Assembly (NCBI GenBank): GCA_035295665.1
Contig: DATGIQ010000513.1
Coordinates: forward strand, 1 to 5,228
From: DATGIQ01 sp035295665
Lineage (GTDB): Bacteria; Planctomycetota; Planctomycetia; Gemmatales; Gemmataceae
Direction of reading: 5' to 3'
DNA length: 5,228 nt
Shown: piece after piece, positions 1 to 5,228 of the stretch
Layout of the letters: the number at the start of each line of letters is the position of its first letter
Numbering within the stretch: the stretch's first letter is position 1
The notes under the pieces: model-generated
Told to the model about the DNA's origin: nothing
What the model saw: the letters and a program-made list of their open reading frames with translations, nothing else
The model's database searches: none
Made by a program: the position numbers and the translations under genes

Positions 1-730
1 CCGCGACCTTGCACAGTTCAATCAATTCGTCGGTGTCCGCGTAATAGGCCGGCGCGTACTCCAGAGCCGTGGCGATGCCGAGGGCTCCGTCCCGCATCTC
101 ACGCTCCACCAGCCGGCGCATCCGATCCAGTTCCTCCGCCGTTGGCTTACGGTTTTCCAGGCCGAGGACGTATTCGCGCACCGTCGTTGCCCCGAGGTAG
201 GACGCCACATTTTGCGAAATGCCGTGACGCTGGAGAAAATACAGGTAGTCGCTCAGCGTATTCCATTCGATGTCGTATTTGATATCGGTCTGCTCGCGCT
301 TCATGCGTTCCTTGATGGCTTCATTGACGGGACCCCACGACCATCCTTCGCCCATGATCTGGGTCGTGACCCCCTGGCGAACCTCGCTCTGGCCGCGGCC
401 GTCGGCCAGCAGCGAATCGGTGGACCAGCTTAGCATGTTGATGAAGCCTGGGGCGACGGCAAGGTTTTCGGCATCGATGATGGTTTTGGCGGCGGCACCG
501 GGCAGCTGGCCCACGGCGATGATCTTGTCTCCGCGCAGAGCGAGATCAGCCTTCACCGGTGGGGAGCCAGTGCCGTCGTAGAGTGTTCCGCCACGAATGA
601 GCACATCGAACGGCTCAGCAGCTGCTGGGGCCGGTTCTGCTCCCCCGGCCGGCCAGTGGTTCGCGGGCGCAACCAGCACGAGGGTTACGAGAGCACAGAT
701 CTGCTTCACCGTGCATCGCCGACAAGGCAT
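1..730 (-). CDS. Exported amidohydrolase, N-acyl-D-amino-acid deacylase-like (3' end outside window)
   Basis: These are the first 243 codons of a metal-dependent-hydrolase-fold protein that continues past the left edge. The start at 730 is supported by a strong GAGGAG seven bases upstream. Residues 1-31 look like a Sec signal peptide: R4, R5 and K9, a hydrophobic stretch at 11-23, and possible cleavage near A31. An exported protein is therefore inferred. The mature N-terminus has the classic amidohydrolase beta-sandwich opening (DVLIRGGTLYDGTG, 42-55; APGFI, 93-97) and then QGVTT at 119-123. The block GALGIATALEY (215-225), followed by YADTDEL, is typical of the D-aminoacylase family, which hydrolyses N-acyl-D-amino acids. 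The usual HxH after PGFI is replaced by NMLSW (98-102), the family GNCG cysteine motif reads GEGW (127-130), and the later GH reads GA (180-181). I recall similar NMLSW proteins in other bacteria annotated as D-aminoacylase, so this may be an uncharacterised subgroup. The family is fairly sure; activity and substrate are not. Confidence 0.85.
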   Translation of the reverse strand, partial: MPCRRCTVKQICALVTLVLVAPANHWPAGGAEPAPAAAEPFDVLIRGGTLYDGTGSPPVKADLALRGDKIIAVGQLPGAAAKTIIDAENLAVAPGFINMLSWSTDSLLADGRGQSEVRQGVTTQIMGEGWSWGPVNEAIKERMKREQTDIKYDIEWNTLSDYLYFLQRHGISQNVASYLGATTVREYVLGLENRKPTAEELDRMRRLVEREMRDGALGIATALEYAPAYYADTDELIELCKVA

Positions 731-864
731 GGGTTATCTCCTCGGGGACAAACGTCGCAGCGCCTTGGGCCCGGTCCTTGCTATCATGGCTGGAGCACCC
801 ATGCGATCCCGGGCGCTTCTGTCCAGCTTGCGATTCCGAAGCGGCAGTTTGCAATGGGCGTGGT
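731..864. other. Spacer between the minus-strand ECF gene and the amidohydrolase
   Basis: Apart from the amidohydrolase ribosome binding site, this 134-bp stretch shows no clear promoter, terminator hairpin or small gene on either strand. Read-through from the ECF gene into the amidohydrolase is possible but not shown. Confidence 0.5.
738..743 (-). promoter_or_regulatory. Ribosome binding site of the amidohydrolase
   Basis: The minus strand reads GAGGAG seven bases before the ATG at 730. This near-ideal Shine-Dalgarno sequence fixes the start and hence the signal peptide. Confidence 0.75.
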
Positions 865-1458
865 TCATTCAGGGCTGTCCTGCTCCAAGCCGAGCTGCCG
901 AAGGATCCGCTCGACGGCGCGCGTTAGTTGCATACGGCGGCCCTGTGCGGTGCCGCCCAGCTCCGTCGCAATCTCCGCCCACCCCTTTCCCTGAGCACGC
1001 AGATCCGCCAGAAGCCGTTCCTCTTCCGATAGCCGTTGCCGAAATTCGTGGAGCAGCTCGCGCCCGGCCACCACTTCACTCGGGCTGGGGTCGGCGGCCG
1101 CCACCTGCCAATGGTCGGGCGCGATGGTCACATTTCGGCGGTGGTCCCGAGCTTTGGTCTGATGGCGGCGGGCGTGGTAGGCGACCTTGTTGCGCACCAT
1201 CGCCACCAGGAGTTTGAGCAACTGTTCCGGCTCGTCCAGATCATACTGTCCCGCAGCCGCTCGGACCAAGAAACTGCCCAGCACCGATTGGCAGATATCC
1301 ATCGAGTCGAACAGCCGGCGGAGACGCGAATCGCGCAAACGCAGCCTCACCTCCAGACGAATCGCGGCCTCATATTGCTGAAGCAGCTCCCTGGCCGCCT
1401 CGGAATCGCCCGCGCGGATTCGCCGGATGAAATGGGCAAACGTGTCGCTGTCAGCCAT
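865..1458 (-). CDS. ECF-type RNA polymerase sigma factor (planctomycete family)
   Basis: This 197-residue protein has the two-domain architecture of an ECF (group 4) sigma-70 factor, which directs RNA polymerase to a small set of promoters. Sigma-2 spans about residues 24-105. It includes the planctomycete-type signature FDSMDICQSVLGSF (50-63) and LLKLLVAMVRNKVAYHARRH (80-99). A short polar linker rich in D, P and S (121-130) follows. Sigma-4 spans about 133-188, with a helix-turn-helix in GKGWAEIATELGG (157-169) and a basic recognition helix. The chosen ATG at 1458 has GGAG eight bases upstream. A longer version from TTG at 1527 would add 23 residues that do not resemble a sigma factor. The gene lies head-to-head with another ECF gene and 134 bp upstream of the amidohydrolase on the same strand. 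No anti-sigma gene is visible. It differs clearly from its neighbour, so the pair is not a recent duplication. Confidence 0.9.
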   Translation of the reverse strand: MADSDTFAHFIRRIRAGDSEAARELLQQYEAAIRLEVRLRLRDSRLRRLFDSMDICQSVLGSFLVRAAAGQYDLDEPEQLLKLLVAMVRNKVAYHARRHQTKARDHRRNVTIAPDHWQVAAADPSPSEVVAGRELLHEFRQRLSEEERLLADLRAQGKGWAEIATELGGTAQGRRMQLTRAVERILRQLGLEQDSPE

Positions 1459-1466
1459 GCGCCGCT

Positions 1467-1470
1467 CTCC
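1467..1470 (-). promoter_or_regulatory. Ribosome binding site deciding the ECF start at 1458
   Basis: The minus strand carries GGAG (within TCCGGAGAG) eight bases before the ATG at 1458. It supports this internal start over the upstream TTG at 1527. Confidence 0.6.
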
Positions 1471-1511
1471 GGAGGATGTGCCAACCAAACCCTTTTGTAC
1501 CGACCCTCCAC

Positions 1512-1521
1512 GGACCGGTCC
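1512..1521. repeat. 10-bp perfect palindrome GGACCGGTCC
   Basis: This perfect dyad lies 54 bases upstream of the minus-strand ECF start. The same CGGACCGG core recurs at 1663-1670. It could be a half of an operator or chance in GC-rich DNA. Confidence 0.4.
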
Positions 1522-1534
1522 AGCCAATATCCGG

Positions 1535-1544
1535 ATCTCGAGAT
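1535..1544. repeat. 10-bp perfect palindrome ATCTCGAGAT
   Basis: This perfect dyad has its centre 23 bp from that of the GGACCGGTCC palindrome, so about two helical turns separate them. It is a candidate regulator site by position only. Confidence 0.4.
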
Positions 1545-1574
1545 AACCTGGGAACCAGCCGGGCGAACTCCAAC

Positions 1575-1599
1575 GCGGCCATCGCTAACGGCGATCCGC
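1575..1599. repeat. Bulged inverted repeat in the divergent spacer
   Basis: Arms ATCGC and GCGAT flank a five-base loop (1581-1595). The stem extends by GCGG/CCGC after a two-base bulge, giving nine base pairs in all. There is no T-tract, so it is not an intrinsic terminator. Confidence 0.35.
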
Positions 1600-1676
1600 A
1601 AAATGTGCTCCAGGAAATCACCGGGCTGGCCACTTCCGGGCTCAACCTGACCAGTGCCCATTCGGACCGGGATCCC

Positions 1677-1689
1677 CTGCGTAACGCAG
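1677..1689. repeat. 13-bp dyad CTGCGT-A-ACGCAG
   Basis: Six-base arms pair perfectly around a single central A, a form typical of dimeric regulator sites. It lies 121 bases upstream of the plus-strand ECF start. Function is inferred from position only. Confidence 0.4.
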
Positions 1690-1798
1690 TCAACAGCGGC
1701 CAGCGGATCGGTGTGGGCAGCTTCTCCGCGTTCAATGGATGAACTCACGAACTGGTTGCCGTAGAATGTGCTGTGCGCTCCCACTCTCCCACGGTGCC

Positions 1799-1804
1799 GA
1801 GAGG
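1799..1804 (+). promoter_or_regulatory. Ribosome binding site of the plus-strand ECF gene
   Basis: GAGAGG stands five bases before the ATG at 1810. It favours this start over the in-frame GTG at 1768, which has no comparable site. Confidence 0.65.
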
Positions 1805-1809
1805 CAAGC

Positions 1810-2463
1810 ATGGCGAATTCGGCTGCCAATTCGGATGAACTATCCTCTCTCCTTGGGCAAGTTGCCGCGGGCGATCAGGCCGTCTGGGGCAACTTGCTGG
1901 AACAGCATCGGCCACGGCTGCGCCGCATGGTGGAGTTGCGCCTCGATCCTCGTCTCCAGGGTCGCCTGGATGCGTCCGATGTCATTCAGGAGGCCTATTT
2001 GACCGCCTCGGTGCAGGTGGCAGACTACCTGAAGAAGCCGACCATTCCCTTCTACCTATGGTTACGGCTCGTCACGGGCCAGAAATTGGTAGCGCTCCAT
2101 CGGCATCATCTGGGGACCAAGGCACGGGATGCCAGCCGGCAGATTTCCCTCGACCGGGGAGTGCTGCCGGCGGCCAGCTCCGCGGCCCTGGCGTCGAACC
2201 TGATTGGGCGTGGGCCCAGTCCGAGTGAAGCGGCCCGTGACGTCGAACAGCGCCGCTTGCTGCAAGAGGCACTCGACCGCATGAATGAACTGGACCGCGA
2301 AGTAGTGGCCCTCCGCCATTTTGAGCAATTATCCAATGCTGAAACCGCACTGGTGCTGGGCGTGGAACCTGCTGCCGCCAGCAAACGCTACGTCCGGGCA
2401 TTACAGCGGCTCAAGGATATCCTCTCTGCCATGCCGGGAGGGTTGGGGGAAGATGAGGCATGA
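1810..2463 (+). CDS. ECF-type RNA polymerase sigma factor, kinase-coupled
   Basis: This 217-residue ECF sigma factor is of the type found next to Ser/Thr kinases in planctomycetes (the ECF-STK groups, recalled from the literature). Sigma-2 spans about residues 27-105, with the core-binding block ASDVIQEAYL (55-64) and IPFYLWLRLVTGQKLVALHR (79-98). A linker of about 40 residues rich in S, A and P follows. Sigma-4 spans about 150-206: ELDREVVALRHFEQLS (160-175) then the helix-turn-helix NAETALVLGVEPAAASKRY. The start at 1810 follows GAGAGG; the GTG at 1768 would add 14 residues without domain meaning. The stop overlaps the start of the kinase gene as ATGA, so the two are very likely translated together. 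A working hypothesis is that the kinase phosphorylates this factor to switch it on. No anti-sigma factor is visible. Confidence 0.93.
   Translation: MANSAANSDELSSLLGQVAAGDQAVWGNLLEQHRPRLRRMVELRLDPRLQGRLDASDVIQEAYLTASVQVADYLKKPTIPFYLWLRLVTGQKLVALHRHHLGTKARDASRQISLDRGVLPAASSAALASNLIGRGPSPSEAARDVEQRRLLQEALDRMNELDREVVALRHFEQLSNAETALVLGVEPAAASKRYVRALQRLKDILSAMPGGLGEDEA
2445..2463 (+). promoter_or_regulatory. Kinase ribosome binding site and ATGA start/stop overlap
   Basis: A purine-rich GGGGGAAG (2445-2452) lies inside the last codons of the sigma gene, seven bases before the kinase ATG at 2460. The ATGA at 2460-2463 holds both the kinase start and the sigma stop, a layout that usually gives coupled translation and a fixed protein ratio. 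Confidence 0.7.
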
Positions 2464-5228
2464 ATGGTGCCGGCGAGGATCGCGACCCCTTCGATGAAGT
2501 AGCAGAATCCTTTTTGGAGCGCTATCGGGCTGGCGAGCGTCCTTCGATAACCGAATACGTCCAGCGCTATCCCGATCTGGCCGACCAAATCCGCGACCTG
2601 CTGCCGGCACTCGTCGCCGTGGAAAAAGCCAGTCCCAAATTGGAAGAACCGCGTCCGCCCGCCCCGCCATTGCCCGAGCGGCTGGGTGGCTACCGCATCC
2701 TCCGCAAGATCGGGCACGGCGGCATGGGGGTCGTGTACGAAGCGGAGCAAGAGGCCCTCGGCCGGCATGTGGCTCTCAAGGTGCTCCCGTTCGCCCGGCA
2801 TCTGGAACCCACCTTCCGGGAGCGTTTCCAGCGCGAAGCGCAGGCGGCAGCCCGGCTCCACCACAGTAACATCGTCCCGGTTTTTGGCGTCGGCGAAGAA
2901 GATGGACTGCACTACTACACCATGCAATACATCCAGGGCCAGGGACTGGATCAAGTGCTCCGCGAAGTCAAAGAGTTGCGCGCGGGCCAGACGGCCATCT
3001 TTCCGGCGGACCAGCCGCAAGGTGAGCTCGCTGGCAGCGTCGCCCAAAGCATGATGTCCAGCGAGTTCGCTCTGCCCGAGCTTCCCGCCGAAGAGAACAT
3101 CCGTAGGACCGGCGCCCTTTCCACGGGCAAGGGGGCAACTGAGCAGGGCATGCTCGCCGGCAAGTCCATGGCCGAGTATTTCCGCAGCGTAGCCCGGGTG
3201 GGCCTGCAGGCGGCAGAAGCACTGGCCTACGCGCACCAGCATGGCGTCTTACACCGTGACATCAAGCCGTCCAATTTGCTCCTGGACGCGGATGGTACCG
3301 TGTGGATCACCGATTTCGGACTCGCCAAGGTCGAAGGCGGCGCGGAGTTAACGGGGTCCGGCGATGTGTTGGGCACGCTCTGCTACATGGCCCCGGAGCG
3401 TTTTCAAGGTGTTTCGGATCGCCGCGGGGACGTCTACGGGTTGGGCATGACGCTTTACGAACTCCTGGCGCTCCGGCCAGCGTTTTCGGACAGCGACCGT
3501 CGCCGCCTCATCGTACACATGGATCATGAAGAGCCAGCGCCGGTACGCCAATGGAACCGCAGGGTGCCGCGCGACCTGGAAACGATTGTCCTCAAGGCGA
3601 TCGCTCAGGAACCAGCTCGGCGCTATCCGTCGGCCCATGAGTTAGCCGAGGACCTACGTCGGTTTCTCGCCGATCGGCCGATCCTGGCGCGGCGAACCAG
3701 TTCGATGGAGCGTGTCTGGCGCTGGTGTCGGCGCAACCCGGTCGTGGCCAGTCTCAGCGCCGTCGTGGCAGTGTTGCTGGCGGTGCTGGGAGTCGGTTTC
3801 AGCGTGACGGCCCTGTTGCGTCAGGAACGCGACAAGGCCCTGGTGAGCCAAGCGCGTGCCGAACGCGCCGAACGGGAAGTCGAAATCCTCTCGCATTTGC
3901 GGCAGGCCACCGCGCTCCGCCGCAGTGGCGCGGGCGGGCAGCGTTTTAAATGCCTCGATGAGATTGGCCAGGCGTTGCAATTGGATCCCCCGCAGGAGCT
4001 GCGGCAACAGCTACGCTTCGAGGCCATCGGAGCCCTGGCATTGCCCGATCTCTATCTGGCCAAGCAATGGCCAGGCTTCCCACCAGGCTCCGCGATGGTC
4101 GACTTTGACGACCGCCTGGAGATCTACGCCCGGACCGACCAGCAGGGCAACTGTAGTATCCGTCATGTGGCCGGCGATCAGGAGGTAGCTTTATTGCCTG
4201 GCTGGGGGAAGCGGACGACGCCATACCTGAGCCGCGACGGCCAGTTTGTTGCTGTGATCGGCAGCGATGGCCGCTTCCAGGCGTGGCAGATCGTTGGTTC
4301 GCAGCCGGAACGGTTGCTTGAAGAAACGGCCCATGCCGTTTTCGCGGCCGATTTCCGTTCCGACAGTCGCTGGTTAGCCGTCGCACACCTGGACGGAGTG
4401 ATCAGCGTGTATGAGCTGCCGACTGGCCGGCAACTCTGGCAGTTGCAACCGAGCGACCTCCACCGGGGAATTGGGGTGGCGCTGCACCCCACGGAACCCC
4501 TGATCGCCGTGGTCTCGTACTTCGACCATGGAGTGCAAGTTCGGGATCTCCGCACCGGGAACATACAAGCCGAAGTGGCCCGCCCGAAAAGCTTCATTCA
4601 GGTAGCCTGGAGTCCGGACGGCCAAACTCTGGCGGTGGGTGGCGGCAATGATGAACGCATCGTCTTGTATGATCGGCAGCTGAGCCCCTTGCGGGTGCTG
4701 GTAACCAGGTCCGGAGGCATGAAAGTCGTCTTCAACCACACGGGCGATCGGTTGGCCTCAGCGGGGTGGGGGGGGAATGTCCAGCTTTGGGACGCCGTCA
4801 CGGGACAATTGGTGTTCACCCTTCCCGGCTCCTTCGGAACTCCCACGCTCCGCTTCAGCCAAGATGATCAATGGTTGGCGGGTACGATCCTGGGAGACGA
4901 ACTGGGAATCTGGAAGGTTGGGCCCGGTCGTGACTATCGTACCCTGACGCGTAACAATTCCTCCAAAGAAGTACATTTTTTTTCGGCAGCGGTAAGCGGA
5001 AAGCAACCGCACGTACTGGCGGTGGGGATGAACGACGGCGTGGGGTTCTGGAACCTGAATACCGGCGCCGAACTTTACTTTCTCCCCCGCCCCGGCCTGG
5101 TGAATCAGGTGATTTTTGAGCCGTCCGGGACCCTGTTGACGCTGGAAGAAGGCTCCGGGGTTTACCGCTGGGCGATCCCGGTAGACTTCACCAGGCCGGA
5201 TGTCCCCCGACTTGAACCGCTACAGAAA
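2460..5228 (+). CDS. Membrane Ser/Thr protein kinase with C-terminal WD40 propeller (3' end outside window)
   Basis: The reading frame is open for 923 codons and leaves the window without a stop. Residues 15-60 form a short N-terminal module seen in planctomycete kinases (FLERYRAGERPSITEY, 18-33). The kinase domain runs from about 80 to 400 and looks active: glycine loop GHGGMGVVYE (85-94), Lys107, helix-C Glu126, HRDIKPSN (265-272, catalytic Asp267), DFG (285-287), GTLCYMAPE (305-313), and Asp324 in DVYGLG. About 60 extra residues (175-238) sit between helices D and E. A transmembrane helix spans 428-453. The arginine-rich stretch before it argues for a cytoplasmic kinase and an outside C-terminus. 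A charged, possibly coiled region (454-535) leads to WD40-like repeats with strand-c positions near 568, 609, 651, 695, 737, 777, 818, 864 and 904, best seen as VQLWD at 774-778. It probably senses an external or envelope signal and phosphorylates Ser/Thr targets, the coupled ECF factor being the obvious candidate. Confidence 0.95.
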   Translation, partial: MNGAGEDRDPFDEVAESFLERYRAGERPSITEYVQRYPDLADQIRDLLPALVAVEKASPKLEEPRPPAPPLPERLGGYRILRKIGHGGMGVVYEAEQEALGRHVALKVLPFARHLEPTFRERFQREAQAAARLHHSNIVPVFGVGEEDGLHYYTMQYIQGQGLDQVLREVKELRAGQTAIFPADQPQGELAGSVAQSMMSSEFALPELPAEENIRRTGALSTGKGATEQGMLAGKSMAEYFRSVARVGLQAAEALAYAHQHGVLHRDIKPSNLLLDADGTVWITDFGLAKVEGGAELTGSGDVLGTLCYMAPERFQGVSDRRGDVYGLGMTLYELLALRPAFSDSDRRRLIVHMDHEEPAPVRQWNRRVPRDLETIVLKAIAQEPARRYPSAHELAEDLRRFLADRPILARRTSSMERVWRWCRRNPVVASLSAVVAVLLAVLGVGFSVTALLRQERDKALVSQARAERAEREVEILSHLRQATALRRSGAGGQRFKCLDEIGQALQLDPPQELRQQLRFEAIGALALPDLYLAKQWPGFPPGSAMVDFDDRLEIYARTDQQGNCSIRHVAGDQEVALLPGWGKRTTPYLSRDGQFVAVIGSDGRFQAWQIVGSQPERLLEETAHAVFAADFRSDSRWLAVAHLDGVISVYELPTGRQLWQLQPSDLHRGIGVALHPTEPLIAVVSYFDHGVQVRDLRTGNIQAEVARPKSFIQVAWSPDGQTLAVGGGNDERIVLYDRQLSPLRVLVTRSGGMKVVFNHTGDRLASAGWGGNVQLWDAVTGQLVFTLPGSFGTPTLRFSQDDQWLAGTILGDELGIWKVGPGRDYRTLTRNNSSKEVHFFSAAVSGKQPHVLAVGMNDGVGFWNLNTGAELYFLPRPGLVNQVIFEPSGTLLTLEEGSGVYRWAIPVDFTRPDVPRLEPLQK
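4768..4775 (+). repeat. G8 homopolymer inside the kinase gene
   Basis: Eight consecutive G residues encode part of the A-G-W-G-G-N turn of a WD40 blade. The frame stays intact here. A one-base slip would truncate or scramble the propeller's remaining blades while leaving the kinase domain and membrane helix. Confidence 0.6.
4976..4983 (+). repeat. T8 homopolymer inside the kinase gene
   Basis: Eight consecutive T residues encode the F-F of V-H-F-F-S in the propeller. The run is unusual in this GC-rich gene. No stem precedes it, so it is not read as a terminator. Confidence 0.6.

Larger units (their letters stand above)
1459..1809. promoter_or_regulatory. Divergent intergenic region between two ECF sigma genes
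   Basis: These 351 bp must hold the start signals for both sigma genes. I found no convincing gene: open frames exist on both strands, but none has a family-like product or a clear ribosome binding site. The region carries several short perfect dyads, listed separately. The best -10-like hexamer for the plus-strand gene is TAGAAT at 1762-1767, with only a weak TGAACT 16 bases further upstream at 1740-1745. A GGGAACC string at 1550-1556 resembles an ECF -35 element but lacks a matching -10. Promoters are therefore inferred from gene layout, not from strong motifs. Confidence 0.5.

Noticed and set aside
597..1217. Plus-strand open frame of 206 codons
   Set aside because: It is antisense to the amidohydrolase start and the ECF gene. 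Its Pro/Arg/Ala/Ser-rich product is typical of a shadow frame.
1459..1527. Extended TTG start for the minus-strand ECF gene
   Set aside because: The added 23 residues do not look like sigma-factor sequence, while the ATG at 1458 has its own GGAG.
1476..1742. Plus-strand 88-codon frame in the divergent spacer
   Set aside because: It has no ribosome binding site or family resemblance, and competing open frames exist on the other strand in the same region. A small gene cannot be excluded but is not supported.
1740..1767. Sigma-70-like promoter TGAACT-N16-TAGAAT
   Set aside because: The -10 is good (five of six), but the -35 matches only three of six positions, so it is not listed as a promoter.
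1768..1809. GTG start for the plus-strand ECF gene
   Set aside because: It has no Shine-Dalgarno sequence; the ATG at 1810 has GAGAGG at good spacing.
1347..1829. Minus-strand 160-codon frame crossing the spacer
   Set aside because: It overlaps the true ECF gene in another frame and also the start of the plus-strand ECF gene. The product has no recognisable domain.
2388..3242. Long minus-strand open frame (284 codons) opposite the kinase N-terminal half
   Set aside because: It lies entirely antisense to well-conserved kinase motifs and to the end of the sigma gene, and shows no recognisable domain. It is explained by GC-rich codon use.
4971..4990. T-tract as an intrinsic terminator
   Set aside because: There is no GC-rich stem directly before it, and it lies within an intact, conserved reading frame.

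Overview
The window is GC-rich and looks like part of a planctomycete chromosome, most probably from the Gemmata/Gemmatales side of the phylum. The best evidence is the gene content. An ECF sigma factor is directly coupled to a very large membrane Ser/Thr kinase with a C-terminal WD40 propeller, and a second ECF sigma factor of a planctomycete-type family lies beside it. The assignment rests on recognising protein families by eye, not on a database search.

Layout. The left part (1-730, minus strand) is the N-terminal 243 codons of an exported amidohydrolase of the N-acyl-D-amino-acid deacylase (D-aminoacylase) type, running off the left edge. A 134-bp spacer with no clear signal follows. Next is an ECF sigma factor on the same strand (865-1458), pointing at the amidohydrolase. 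Positions 1459-1809 are a divergent intergenic region with several short perfect dyads and no convincing gene. On the plus strand, a second, different ECF sigma factor (1810-2463) overlaps by ATGA with a kinase gene (2460-5228) that runs off the right edge after 923 codons.

How it may work. The plus-strand pair fits the known planctomycete pattern in which an ECF sigma factor is encoded next to a Ser/Thr kinase. The inferred route is extracytoplasmic WD40 sensing, a single transmembrane helix, the cytoplasmic kinase domain, and phosphorylation-controlled activity of the ECF factor. No anti-sigma factor gene is visible. The head-to-head placement of the second ECF gene suggests shared or cross-regulated transcription. 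The amidohydrolase could be co-transcribed with that ECF gene.

The main oddities are these. The amidohydrolase lacks the N-terminal metal-binding residues of its family. The kinase domain has an insertion of about 60 residues. The propeller already shows about nine blade-like repeats before the window ends. Two 8-base homopolymer runs lie in the kinase reading frame. Several dyads sit between the two sigma genes.
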